Positions 45,106 to 53,080 of a stretch of DNA of 64,000 nucleotides are shown here, in pieces (position 1 is the first letter of the stretch; each line of letters begins with the position of its first letter). The DNA is from Desulfotignum sp. (lineage in GTDB: Bacteria > Desulfobacterota > Desulfobacteria > Desulfobacterales > Desulfobacteraceae): NCBI GenBank assembly GCA_011390335.1, contig JAABSO010000001.1:186001-250000 (forward strand), read 5' to 3'. The notes under the pieces are model-generated. The model was not told where the DNA came from and did not search any database. It saw only the letters and a program-made list of their open reading frames with translations. The position numbers and the translations under genes are program-made.

Positions 45106-45795
45106 TTATACCGGCTCCGGCCAGGGCATCTTCCTGAACGGATTTGTCGTCATGTAATCCTGGACCAGAATGCTGCCCTTTTTCACGCAGGCAAACTCCG
45201 GTGTGGCATGGCTGCGTTCTTCACTGCCGGCAGCAGTTATTGTGCCGATCTTGATACTGGTGGGATCGAAGGCAAGGGCAAATACGATGGCGGTTTCATC
45301 TGCCGGGCTGCCGGCATGTACTTTTCCAGCCAGTCTGCCCAGAACAATAATATCCCCGCCGGCAAGAATTTCCGCACCTGGATTGACATCACCAAAAATC
45401 ACCACATGCTTTTTTGTGTCAATCTTCTGGCCGGACCGGACCCTGCCCCGGAGCATGAGCACATCACTGCGGTGCTGGTCCCAGCCCCTGGAAAGATCCC
45501 GCTGCCGGATTCTTTGTGTGGGGGCAGACTGTTTTTTCGGGGGACTTGTCACCCTGCCCACTTCAAATTTTTCAATCAACCGGGATTTGACAAGGGCAAA
45601 AAGATCGTCATGGCCCCGGGCATCCCCCATGTCGATGACCACGTTGGCATTGACTGCCAGATGTTTTAATTTTGTGAAAATTTTATCCACTTCAGTGATC
45701 AAAACATCTTCCGGTCGGGAGGGATCCAGAGAGATCCACAACCCCCCGCCCACTCCCTTTATTTTTACAGGCGCGGCGTTTTCAAAATGTATCAT
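45106..45795 (-). CDS. minC: Septum-site determining protein MinC
   Basis: A 229-residue FtsZ-polymer inhibitor. The C-terminal beta-helix domain is clear (GRVRSGQKI, VVIFGDVNPGAEILAGGDIIVLGRLAGKVHAG). The N-terminal domain is less conserved, as usual, with NVVIDMGDARG. First gene of the minCDE operon; a good promoter (TTGACA-17-TATATT on the minus strand) lies 50 bases upstream. Confidence 0.93.
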   Translation of the reverse strand: MIHFENAAPVKIKGVGGGLWISLDPSRPEDVLITEVDKIFTKLKHLAVNANVVIDMGDARGHDDLFALVKSRLIEKFEVGRVTSPPKKQSAPTQRIRQRDLSRGWDQHRSDVLMLRGRVRSGQKIDTKKHVVIFGDVNPGAEILAGGDIIVLGRLAGKVHAGSPADETAIVFALAFDPTSIKIGTITAAGSEERSHATPEFACVKKGSILVQDYMTTNPFRKMPWPEPV

Positions 45796-45844
45796 GTCTG
45801 TTGGTCTGGCAACTGCCTTTTTGTCCTGCGTATAAATTGTGGGA

Positions 45845-45873
45845 AATATATGAGATAAGGCAAATCATGTCAA
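45845..45873 (-). promoter_or_regulatory. Promoter of the minCDE operon
   Basis: On the minus strand TTGACA (45873-45868) and TATATT (45850-45845) are 17 bases apart, near consensus. A start near 45838 leaves a leader of about 40 bases. Confidence 0.7.
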
Positions 45874-45878
45874 GCAAT

Positions 45879-45903
45879 GAAAATGAGAATCATTCTTTCT
45901 CAT
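45879..45903. promoter_or_regulatory. Fur-box-like palindrome between minC and aroF promoters
   Basis: Bases 45879-45897 match the 19-base Fur consensus at 15 positions (core AATGAGAATCATT). An overlapping perfect inverted repeat, ATGAGAA-N7-TTCTCAT, runs 45883-45903. It sits 6 bases upstream of the minC -35 and 17 bases upstream of the aroF -35. Which regulator binds, if any, is unknown. Confidence 0.4.
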
Positions 45904-45920
45904 GGTATTTGTTTTTTTCA

Positions 45921-45948
45921 TTGACACCAAAAAAAGAGTCTCTATAAT
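45921..45948 (+). promoter_or_regulatory. Consensus promoter of the aroF-aroB operon
   Basis: Perfect TTGACA at 45921-45926 and perfect TATAAT at 45943-45948 with a 16-base spacer. The predicted start near 45955 leaves a leader of almost 190 bases before aroF. Confidence 0.85.
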
Positions 45949-45956
45949 ACGCTGCC

Positions 45957-46142
45957 ATGAATCTGTTCTTATACATAGAAACATACGCCCATAAATTCCT
46001 GCATACAGGCCCTGCTGCCGGCACCACATCTGTGTGTGAAACATACTGCCCACAATTGTTTTCCCATACAGGCCTGATATTCCAAGCCTTTTGTGTTGCC
46101 CTAACCTGTGAATGCTGATAAAACCCATAATGGAGGCTTTGA
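45957..46142 (+). other. Long aroF leader with short open frame and imperfect direct repeat
   Basis: The leader holds an open frame of 53 codons (45957-46118) containing five Phe and three Tyr, but no Trp-operon-like run and no ribosome site. It also holds an imperfect direct repeat (45978-46011 and 46038-46074, sharing GAAACATAC and CATACAGGCC). No terminator hairpin with T-tract was found, so regulation is only a possibility. Confidence 0.35.
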
Positions 46143-47153
46143 ATGTTACTTGTAATGCAAAAAGGCACAACTGAAGATCAGGTCCGGGCTGTTGTTGCAG
46201 CTGTTGAAAAAAAAGGCTACACAGCCCGGCCCATACCCGGAGGAGACCGGGTATCCATCGGCATCCTGTACAACAAAGGATCTGTGGACGCCGGCCATTT
46301 TCTGGGACTTGACGGTGTAAAGGAGGTTATTCCGGTGACAAAACCCTATAAACTTGTCAGCCGGGAGTTCAGGCAGGAAAACACCCAGGTCAAAATTGGT
46401 GACGCTGTTTTCGGCAATGGTACCATGCCCGTGATTGCCGGCCCCTGTGCTGTTGAAAGCCAAAAGCAGGTGCTGGCAATTGCAGCATCGGTGAAAAAAG
46501 CCGGGGCCACCCTTTTCAGAGGGGGGGCATTCAAGCCCAGAACATCCCCCTATTCCTTCCAGGGACTTGGAAAAAAAGGCCTTGAATACCTGGCCCGTGT
46601 CAGAGAAGAAACCGGACTTCCTGTGGTCACCGAAGTCATGGATACCGAAACCTTTGATTTGGTGGAAGCCTGCGTGGATGTCATCCAGATCGGTACCAGG
46701 AACATGCAGAATTTTTCCCTGCTGCGGCGGGCCGGGCAGTCGAAAAAGCCGGTCATCCTGAAGCGGGGCATGTCTGCCATGCTCGAAGAATGGCTCATGG
46801 CGGCGGAATATATCATGGAAGAGGGCAACACCAATGTGATTCTGTGTGAACGCGGAGTCCGGACCTTTGTGCGCCACAGCAGAAATACCCTGGATCTGTC
46901 TGTTGTGCCGGCAGTAAAAAAAGAAAGCCACCTGCCGGTGATTGTGGATCCCAGCCATGCCGCAGGGGTCCGGGACCAGGTGGTCTGGCTGGCCTATGCA
47001 TCTGCCGCCTTAGGGGTGGACGGCCTCATGATTGAGGTCCACAACCACCCGGAAGAGGCATTGAGCGACGGGGCCCAGTCTCTGTATCCGGACCAGTTTG
47101 CACAGGTTATGGAAAAAATGCGTGCCATCAGAACCATCATTGAAGCTTCGTGA
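46143..47153 (+). CDS. aroF: 3-Deoxy-7-phosphoheptulonate (DAHP) synthase, type I-beta
   Basis: First enzyme of the shikimate pathway (336 residues). An N-terminal ferredoxin/ACT-like regulatory domain (about residues 1-70) precedes the catalytic barrel, as in the Thermotoga-type I-beta enzymes. Catalytic motifs are VIAGPCAVES, LFRGGAFKPRTSPYSFQG, DVIQIGTRNMQNF, KRGM and DPSHAAG. GGAGG stands about 6 bases ahead of ATG 46143. It overlaps aroB by 4 bases. Confidence 0.94.
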   Translation: MLLVMQKGTTEDQVRAVVAAVEKKGYTARPIPGGDRVSIGILYNKGSVDAGHFLGLDGVKEVIPVTKPYKLVSREFRQENTQVKIGDAVFGNGTMPVIAGPCAVESQKQVLAIAASVKKAGATLFRGGAFKPRTSPYSFQGLGKKGLEYLARVREETGLPVVTEVMDTETFDLVEACVDVIQIGTRNMQNFSLLRRAGQSKKPVILKRGMSAMLEEWLMAAEYIMEEGNTNVILCERGVRTFVRHSRNTLDLSVVPAVKKESHLPVIVDPSHAAGVRDQVVWLAYASAALGVDGLMIEVHNHPEEALSDGAQSLYPDQFAQVMEKMRAIRTIIEAS

Positions 47154-48190
47154 AAACCCTTCACATACAGGGGAAATGGGGTGATTCCGCTATCCATGTG
47201 GGGGAGCGCCTGGCCAATATCGGGGCATATCTGCCAGACCAGCCCCTGGTGATCATCACCGATGAAAACATAAAAACCCTTTATGGCCATGCCTTTCCCA
47301 AAGCACCTGTCATCACCATCGGTATGGGAGAACAGATCAAAACCCTGGCCACAGTAGAATATATTTTAACCCGGCTGGTGGATCTGGGATGTGACCGGTC
47401 CTGTTTCATTCTGGGAATCGGCGGCGGCATTGTCTGCGATATCACCGGATTTTCGGCCTCTATTTTCCTGCGGGGGGTGAATTTCGGATTTGTTTCCACC
47501 TCCCTGCTGTCCCAGGTGGATGCCAGCCTGGGGGGCAAAAACGGGGTCAATCTGTCTGCCTACAAAAACATGGTGGGGGTGTTCAACCAGCCCTGTTTTG
47601 TGATCTGTGATCTGGAGATGCTCAAAACCCTGCCACAGGATGAAATTTCCAATGGCCTGGCGGAAATTGTCAAACATGCCTTGATTGCAGATGCTGATAT
47701 GCTGGCCTTTATCGAAAAAAACCAGGAAAAAGCCCTGAAACTAAATCCCCGGATCATATTGCACCTGGTATCTGACTCTGTGGCCATCAAGTCCCGTGTG
47801 GTGCAGCAGGATGAACATGAAACAGGCGAACGCCGTAAACTCAATTTCGGCCATACCATCGGTCATGCCATTGAAAAAATCGATCCCTGTGGACACGGCC
47901 GGGCTGTTTCCCGGGGCATGGCAGCGGCTGCTGTGTTTTCCATGAAAAAAGGGCTGCTTGGCTCCCGGGAGGTGGAGCGCATTCTTACCCTGCTCCAGGG
48001 GCTTGGCCTGCCCACGGACCTGCATTACGATGCCGCTAAAATCATGAATGCAGCCGGCAGGGACAAAAAAAAACATGGGCATTTTGTGTATTATGTGTTT
48101 CTGGAAGCCATGGGAAGCGCCAGGGTGGAAAAAATTTCTTTTGATGCCCTGAATGGCTTTATCCGGTCAGTTTTTAAAACCGCTTTTTAA
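47150..48190 (+). CDS. aroB: 3-Dehydroquinate synthase
   Basis: Second shikimate enzyme (346 residues), NAD- and metal-dependent. Motifs are GIGGGIVCDITGFSASIFLRG, the FVSTSLLSQVDASLGGKNGVN segment, and the metal ligands in HALIADA and FGHTIGHAIE. It starts at GTG 47150 inside the aroF stop, so the two are coupled. Its last 17 bases overlap the convergent formylglycine-enzyme-like gene. Confidence 0.95.
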   Translation: MKTLHIQGKWGDSAIHVGERLANIGAYLPDQPLVIITDENIKTLYGHAFPKAPVITIGMGEQIKTLATVEYILTRLVDLGCDRSCFILGIGGGIVCDITGFSASIFLRGVNFGFVSTSLLSQVDASLGGKNGVNLSAYKNMVGVFNQPCFVICDLEMLKTLPQDEISNGLAEIVKHALIADADMLAFIEKNQEKALKLNPRIILHLVSDSVAIKSRVVQQDEHETGERRKLNFGHTIGHAIEKIDPCGHGRAVSRGMAAAAVFSMKKGLLGSREVERILTLLQGLGLPTDLHYDAAKIMNAAGRDKKKHGHFVYYVFLEAMGSARVEKISFDALNGFIRSVFKTAF

Positions 48191-49229
48191 CCACCAGCCG
48201 GAACCCCACCCGTTCGCTTTTCATGGCCGGCATCATGCCCTGGCGGCGGGTACATCCGGTTGCTGATACATTATCGCTGTATGCCCCGCCCCGGACCACC
48301 CGGGGCCGCCCGTTCTCTTTAAAACCGTACCTGTCTGATCCATGGTCCGGGTAACCATTTTTATCATAGACATCCCTGCACCATTCCCCGACATTACCGC
48401 TCATATGATACAATCCCAGGTCGTTGGCATAAAAACTGTCCACCGGTGCGGTCCGTCCCTGAAAAGAACCGCTGTCACAACTGCCGCAGTTGGCTTGGGG
48501 CATGAAATCCTCTCTTCCCCAGGCATAGGGAATCTTGCGGCCCCTGTTCCGGCATCCATATTCCCACTGGGCTTCGGTGGGCAAAGAAAATTTATGGGGG
48601 ATTTTCTGGTTGAGTTCCCGGATAAATTCTCTCACCTGTTCAAAAGAAACCATTTCCAAGGGATATATGGCGCCATCCTGGAACCGGGAGGGGTTGGATC
48701 CCATAAGGCCCTGCCACTGGCCCTGGGTGACTTCATGGGCACCCATCCAATACCCGTCCAGACATACTTGGTGAACAGGAAATTCATTTTCCCGACATTT
48801 GTCTGCATTTTTGTGGCACCCCATGGGAAAACATCCCCCTGGAATCCAGACAAACATCATACCTGTGACAGGGTCCTCCCAGCGCACACCTATCCGGTTT
48901 CCGGCAAAATCCTCCCGGAACTGCAGCAGGGTGTCACAATCACCTGCATATTTCCATAATTTCAAATCATTCCAGAGTATTTCCGCTTTTTTGTCCCCCA
49001 GTTCATGTGCCTGTCTGATCCAGCATTTTGCCTTGGCAGGATCCTTGAGCACCCCGTCACCTTCATAATAGGCCTGGCCCAGTTTCCGCATGGCCCGGGT
49101 ATCTCCCTGGCGCGCTGACTGAATCAAATCAGTGATTTGCTGGCTGTCCAGGGCATGACCCGGAAAAGGATTTCCCCAAAAAAAGGCTGTGCATAGCAGA
49201 ATCACCTGGCATAATCGCAAATTTCTCAT
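48174..49229 (-). CDS. Exported Sel1-repeat plus formylglycine-generating-enzyme (SUMF1) family protein
   Basis: A 351-residue exported protein with a signal peptide (VILLCTAFFWGNPFPGHA). One Sel1-type repeat (RKLGQAYYEGDGVLKDPAKAKCWIRQAHELGDKKA) is at residues 45-85. The SUMF1/FGE-like domain (about 115-350) has FVWIPGGCFPMG, HEVTQGQW, LPTEAQWEYGCR, GNVGEWCRDVY and VVRGGAYSD. Many members are not sulfatase activators, and the family is also used as a binding or structural module. ATG 49229 has a strong GGAGGG upstream. No sulfatase is in the window. Confidence 0.85.
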   Translation of the reverse strand: MRNLRLCQVILLCTAFFWGNPFPGHALDSQQITDLIQSARQGDTRAMRKLGQAYYEGDGVLKDPAKAKCWIRQAHELGDKKAEILWNDLKLWKYAGDCDTLLQFREDFAGNRIGVRWEDPVTGMMFVWIPGGCFPMGCHKNADKCRENEFPVHQVCLDGYWMGAHEVTQGQWQGLMGSNPSRFQDGAIYPLEMVSFEQVREFIRELNQKIPHKFSLPTEAQWEYGCRNRGRKIPYAWGREDFMPQANCGSCDSGSFQGRTAPVDSFYANDLGLYHMSGNVGEWCRDVYDKNGYPDHGSDRYGFKENGRPRVVRGGAYSDNVSATGCTRRQGMMPAMKSERVGFRLVVKKRF

Positions 49230-49303
49230 GGTCCCTCCCTGAATTTATGAACATGATTGTTATCCAGTATAGCAGGTTGGCAGATATTTTTCTCAAGTTT
49301 TCC

Positions 49304-49332
49304 TTGACAAATAGGTATTAATCCTATTTAAT
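49304..49332 (+). promoter_or_regulatory. Promoter with PerR/Fur-type operator in front of the regulator-rubrerythrin operon
   Basis: TTGACA (49304-49309) and TTTAAT (49327-49332) are 17 bases apart. A perfect inverted repeat AAATAGG-N7-CCTATTT (49309-49329) fills the spacer. A repressor bound there would block RNA polymerase, consistent with autoregulation by the PerR-like protein downstream. Confidence 0.7.
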
Positions 49333-49363
49333 AGCCAAAATGAACAAGAAAGAGGAGATGAGT

Positions 49364-49816
49364 GTGGACCGGTTCACCCAATTGTGCAAAAATCATGGAT
49401 TAAAAATCACCCCCCAGCGGGCAGCAGTATATGCTGCGCTGAAAAATTCAAAAGAGCATCCCAGTGCTGACCAAATCCATAAACAACTTTTGCACAGCTT
49501 TCCCAACATTTCTCTGGATACGGTGAACCGCACCTTGATCACCTTTGCCCGGATTCAGATAATTGATGTTGTGGAAGGCCAGGGAGATCCCAGAAGATTT
49601 GATCCCAACCGGGAAGACCACCACCATTTTTACTGCCTGTCCTGCAATACAATTTTTGATTTTCATGATCCCGACCTGGAACAGCTCCCGCTGCCGGAAG
49701 AGATCACACGGACCTGTACCATAACCGGGAAACGGCTCTGCCTGACCGGCTATTGTGAGGACTGCAGACAGCACAAACAAAAGCATCAGCCAATTAATTT
49801 TTGTAAACCCTATTAA
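49364..49816 (+). CDS. Fur-family regulator, PerR-like
   Basis: A 150-residue metalloregulator. The winged helix is LKITPQRAAVYAALKNSKEHPSADQIHKQL and TVNRTLITF. The metal region is DHHHFYCLSCNTIFDF with a second cysteine pair CEDCRQH, so structural zinc with two Cys-x2-Cys is likely. PerR-type peroxide sensing is inferred from the rubrerythrin gene 15 bases downstream. GTG 49364 has AGGAG seven bases upstream and is preferred to the ATG at 49340, which would give an almost leaderless transcript. Confidence 0.88.
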   Translation: MDRFTQLCKNHGLKITPQRAAVYAALKNSKEHPSADQIHKQLLHSFPNISLDTVNRTLITFARIQIIDVVEGQGDPRRFDPNREDHHHFYCLSCNTIFDFHDPDLEQLPLPEEITRTCTITGKRLCLTGYCEDCRQHKQKHQPINFCKPY

Positions 49817-49831
49817 TAAGGAGGAAAATCC

Positions 49832-50407
49832 ATGCCAAGTCTAAAAGGAACCAAAACCGAAAAAAATCTGTTAACCGCTTTTGCCGGTGAATCCCAGGCA
49901 AGAAACCGGTATACCTACTTTGCCAGCAAAGCCAAAAAAGAAGGGTATGTCCAGATATCTGACATATTTTCCGAGACTGCTGACCAGGAAAAAGAACATG
50001 CCAAACGGCTCTTCAAATTTCTGGAAGGCGGTGAGGTAGAAATCACTGCAGCCTTTCCAGCCGGTGTCATTGACACCACAGTGGAAAATTTGAAAGCAGC
50101 TTCCGCAGGTGAAGCCTATGAATGGACAGAGATGTATCCGGGATTTGCTGCGGTGGCAAGAGAAGAGGGTTTTGATGCCATTGCCATGGTATTTGAAGCC
50201 ATTGCTGTTGCGGAAAAACAGCATGATAAGCGCTACAAAGATCTGGTCGCCAATATCGAAGGCGGCAAAGTCTTTAAAAAAGATGCCCCTGTCACATGGC
50301 GCTGCCGCAACTGCGGATACCTGCATGAAGGGACGGAAGCCCCTGAATTGTGCCCGGCATGTGCCCATGAACAGGCCCATTTTGAGGTTCTGGGAGAAAA
50401 CTGGTAA
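49832..50407 (+). CDS. Rubrerythrin
   Basis: A 191-residue non-heme diiron protein that reduces peroxide in anaerobes. The N-terminal ferritin-like four-helix part has the E-x2-H-type ligands (FAGESQARNRYTYF, EKEHAKRLFKFL, EKQHDKRY). The C-terminal rubredoxin domain has CRNCGYLHEG and CPACAHEQAHFEVL. A strong ribosome site (AAGGAGG) precedes ATG 49832. It is in one operon with the PerR-like regulator. Confidence 0.96.
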   Translation: MPSLKGTKTEKNLLTAFAGESQARNRYTYFASKAKKEGYVQISDIFSETADQEKEHAKRLFKFLEGGEVEITAAFPAGVIDTTVENLKAASAGEAYEWTEMYPGFAAVAREEGFDAIAMVFEAIAVAEKQHDKRYKDLVANIEGGKVFKKDAPVTWRCRNCGYLHEGTEAPELCPACAHEQAHFEVLGENW

Positions 50408-50450
50408 GCCGGAACAACCGCCTCACTTCTTAAAAAACAACACCCCCGTC

Positions 50451-50491
50451 CCAGGCCCTGGATTTCTTTAACAAATGGATCCAGGGCCTGG
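50451..50491 (+). terminator. Intrinsic terminator after rubrerythrin
   Basis: A perfect 13-bp stem (50451-50463 with 50479-50491) with a 15-base loop, 43 bases after the stop codon; followed by ATCCATTTTG, a short T-tract. Confidence 0.8.
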
Positions 50492-50633
50492 ATCCATTTT
50501 GCCCCCCGGTGTGCATACACCGCTTTGGTATCTTGTCACAAATCGCCCTTCATGCTGCATTACAAGGCCGGCAGAGGGGGTGAAAACACACAGAAGATGG
50601 TTTGACAAAACATTGGGGCGGCCCATTCATTAT
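50492..50633. other. Gene-free stretch upstream of the trxA promoter
   Basis: No gene is supported. A plus-strand frame (50475-50804) begins in the terminator and lacks a ribosome site. A TTGACA at 50602-50607 repeats the sequence of the trxA -35 but has only a poor -10 (ATTCAT). Confidence 0.4.
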
Positions 50634-50662
50634 TTGACAAAACCGCCTTATGCACATATAGT
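50634..50662 (+). promoter_or_regulatory. Promoter of the trxA-trxB-bamD genes
   Basis: Perfect TTGACA (50634-50639) and TATAGT (50657-50662) with a 17-base spacer. The start near 50669 leaves a leader of about 190 bases that contains a perfect 8-bp hairpin (50809-50816 with 50820-50827). Confidence 0.75.
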
Positions 50663-50860
50663 TACAGACAATTGGTCACAGAGGATGCAGCCCCGACGGT
50701 TGTATCAGGGAGCACAACACATGCGCCCCAAAGCTGGTCAACAGCGATCCTGTCTGGCCGATGCCCGGCACAAAACCGAATTGGTAGCGCAGGCGCGTCA
50801 CTGAGGCGGCTGTATTCTAAATACAGCTGATTTTAACCTTAAATAGAACAGGATATACCC

Positions 50861-51187
50861 ATGGCAGAAAATATTATAGAAATCGATGATGATGGATTTG
50901 AAAAAAAAGTACTGCAGTCGGAAAAACCCATAATGGTGGATTTTTGGGCCCCCTGGTGCGGCCCCTGCAAAGCCATCGCCCCCACTGTTGAAGCACTGGA
51001 AAAAGAATATGGCGACCAGATGACCTTTGCCAAAGTCAATGTGGATGAAAATCCCATCAGCCCAAGCAAATACGGGGTCCAGGCCATTCCCACCCTGATC
51101 TTTTTCAAGAATGGAGAAGTTGCCGAACAGATTACCGGCATGGTTGGCAAGGAAAAACTTGAGCAGACCATAAAAAATGTCTTGTAA
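50861..51187 (+). CDS. trxA: Thioredoxin
   Basis: A 108-residue disulfide reductant with the active site FWAPWCGPCKAIAP (CGPC, about residues 31-34), the cis-proline loop GVQAIPTLIFFKNGE, and the conserved Asp region DFWAPW. AGGA lies about 8 bases before ATG 50861. It is followed after 12 bases by its reductase. Confidence 0.96.
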   Translation: MAENIIEIDDDGFEKKVLQSEKPIMVDFWAPWCGPCKAIAPTVEALEKEYGDQMTFAKVNVDENPISPSKYGVQAIPTLIFFKNGEVAEQITGMVGKEKLEQTIKNVL

Positions 51188-51199
51188 GGAGACTTTTGC

Positions 51200-52120
51200 A
51201 TGACCGATTTTGATTATGATCTTGTGATCATCGGTGCCGGCCCTGCCGGACTCACTGCCGGACTTTATGCGGCCAGGGCCAGAATGGATGTACTGCTGCT
51301 GGAAAAAGCCGTCCCAGGCGGCCAGATCATTGTCACAGACTGGATAGAAAACTACCCCGGATTTCCCGAAGGTATCAGCGGATTTGATCTGGCGGAAAAA
51401 ATGAAAAACCAGGCCGAAGAGATGGGTCTGAAAATAGATACAGCAGAGGTCAAGTCCCTGAATCTGGGCACTGATGTAAAAGAGGTGGTGCTTGCGGACC
51501 AAACCATAAAAGCCAAAAGCCTGATCATTGCATCCGGTGCTTCTCCCAAAAAACTGGGAATCGGCGAAGACCGGTATATGGGCAAGGGAATTTCATTCTG
51601 TGCCACCTGTGATGCCCCTTTTTTCAAGGAAAAAACCGTTGTGGCCATCGGCGGCGGCGACACAGCGGTTCAGGAATCCATCTACCTGACCAAGTTTGCC
51701 AAAAAGGTCTATCTGGTCCACCGCAGGGATGAACTCCGGGCAACCAAAATTCTCCAGGAAAGGGCCTTTGCCAATGATAAGATTGAAATGGTCTGGGATA
51801 CTGTTGCCACAGGTGTTGATGGCTTGTTTGGTATCGAGGGGGTCCATGTCCGAAATGTCAAAACCGGCGAAGAAAAAACCCTTTCGGCAAACGGGTGCTT
51901 CATCTGGGTGGGCACCTCGCCCAATGCCCAATTTATCGGGGATGGTATCAAGACCGATGCATACGGATTTATCCGTGCCGATGCCCGGATGGAAACCAGC
52001 GTGCCAGGGGTTTTTGCTGCAGGCGATATCAGGGACACCCCGCTGCGCCAGGTTTCCACAGCCGTGGGTGACGGCGCCATAGCTGCTGTTTCTGCAGAAC
52101 ATTATATTGAGAACTTGTAA
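51200..52120 (+). CDS. trxB: Thioredoxin-disulfide reductase
   Basis: A 306-residue flavoprotein of the low-molecular-weight type that uses NAD(P)H to reduce thioredoxin. FAD-binding motifs are DLVIIGAGPAGLTAGLYAARA and FAAGDIRDTPLRQVSTAVGDG. The redox pair is CATC (SFCATCDAPFF). The NAD(P) loop is VVAIGGGDTAVQES; the residues after it (HRRDELRA) are the type that favours NADPH. AAGGAG precedes ATG 51200. It ends 1 base before bamD. Confidence 0.96.
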   Translation: MTDFDYDLVIIGAGPAGLTAGLYAARARMDVLLLEKAVPGGQIIVTDWIENYPGFPEGISGFDLAEKMKNQAEEMGLKIDTAEVKSLNLGTDVKEVVLADQTIKAKSLIIASGASPKKLGIGEDRYMGKGISFCATCDAPFFKEKTVVAIGGGDTAVQESIYLTKFAKKVYLVHRRDELRATKILQERAFANDKIEMVWDTVATGVDGLFGIEGVHVRNVKTGEEKTLSANGCFIWVGTSPNAQFIGDGIKTDAYGFIRADARMETSVPGVFAAGDIRDTPLRQVSTAVGDGAIAAVSAEHYIENL

Positions 52121-52121
52121 A

Positions 52122-52781
52122 ATGAAAAAAATATTGTCTCTGGCATGTCTGGTGCTGCTTGTTTCGGGCTGCTCCCTGTTTGAAGATTCCCGAAGAATGG
52201 AAAAAACCGCTGAACAGCTTGCTGCTGAAGGTGCATCCGCTTTTATGCGCGAGGATTACAAGGATGCGGTCAAAGCGTATACTGATCTTAAAGACTGGTA
52301 TCCTTTTTCCAGATACGCCATCCTGGCGGAACTCAAAATTGCTGATGCCCATTTTCACCTTGAAGAATATGAACAGGCAGTGATTGCCTATGAGCAATTT
52401 GAAAATTTGCACCCCAGAAATGAGGCTGTCCCCTATGTTATCTATCAGATAGGCATGTGCTGGTTTAACCGGATAGATACCGTGGACAGGGATATCACTC
52501 CGGCAAAAAATGCCCTGGCCCAGTTCAAAAGATTGACAGAGCAGTTTCCAGACAGCGAATATGCCCGAAAAGCGCCTGATCTGATCAATGCCTGCATTGA
52601 CAAGATTGCCGGCCATGAACTGTATGTGGCACAATTTTATATGAAAACCGGACAATACCAGGCTGCCTTGAAACGGTTTGAATATATTGTGGAATTCTAT
52701 CCCGGCACAGAACACAGCCAGACCGCTTTGAACCAGATCCCCGAATGCGCTGCCAAGGCGGAATCCGCCAAAAAAGAGTAG
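52122..52781 (+). CDS. bamD: Outer membrane protein assembly lipoprotein BamD-like
   Basis: A 219-residue lipoprotein. The signal is [16 protein letters not shown] with the lipobox Cys. TPR-like repeats follow ([84 protein letters not shown]), the pattern of BamD/ComL, part of the beta-barrel assembly complex. ATG 52122 is preferred over ATG 52107, which lies in trxB and would place five residues before the signal. Confidence 0.9.
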   Translation: MKKILSLACLVLLVSGCSLFEDSRRMEKTAEQLAAEGASAFMREDYKDAVKAYTDLKDWYPFSRYAILAELKIADAHFHLEEYEQAVIAYEQFENLHPRNEAVPYVIYQIGMCWFNRIDTVDRDITPAKNALAQFKRLTEQFPDSEYARKAPDLINACIDKIAGHELYVAQFYMKTGQYQAALKRFEYIVEFYPGTEHSQTALNQIPECAAKAESAKKE

Positions 52782-52867
52782 TTTTTTCTTTACTTTTTCC
52801 CAAAGAAGAGGTAAGAGTATCAGGTTATATTTTTTATGGAATAATTTTTCTTTCAGGAGTTTTGGAT

Positions 52868-53062
52868 ATGTCAAAAGAATGTGCCATTTGCGGAAAAAAA
52901 CCCATGGTGGGCAACAATGTCAGCCATGCACACAACCTGAACAAAAGAAGGTTCAATCCCAATCTGCAACGGGTCCGGGCCCTTATCAAAGAGGGCTGCG
53001 TCAGAAAAATTGACGTGTGCACCAGCTGCATCAAAGCAGGCAAGGTTACCAAGGCCGCATAA
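52868..53062 (+). CDS. rpmB: 50S ribosomal protein L28
   Basis: A 64-residue large-subunit protein. The family core is [24 protein letters not shown] and [20 protein letters not shown]. It is the zinc-binding (C+) form, with Cys-x2-Cys pairs at both ends, so it depends on zinc supply. AGGAG stands ahead of ATG 52868. Confidence 0.95.
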   Translation: MSKECAICGKKPMVGNNVSHAHNLNKRRFNPNLQRVRALIKEGCVRKIDVCTSCIKAGKVTKAA

Positions 53063-53080
53063 GTTCCGGACAGGCCACGT

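Noticed and set aside
50475..50804. A 109-residue frame before trxA
   Set aside because: Begins inside the rubrerythrin terminator, contains the trxA promoter, and has no family likeness.
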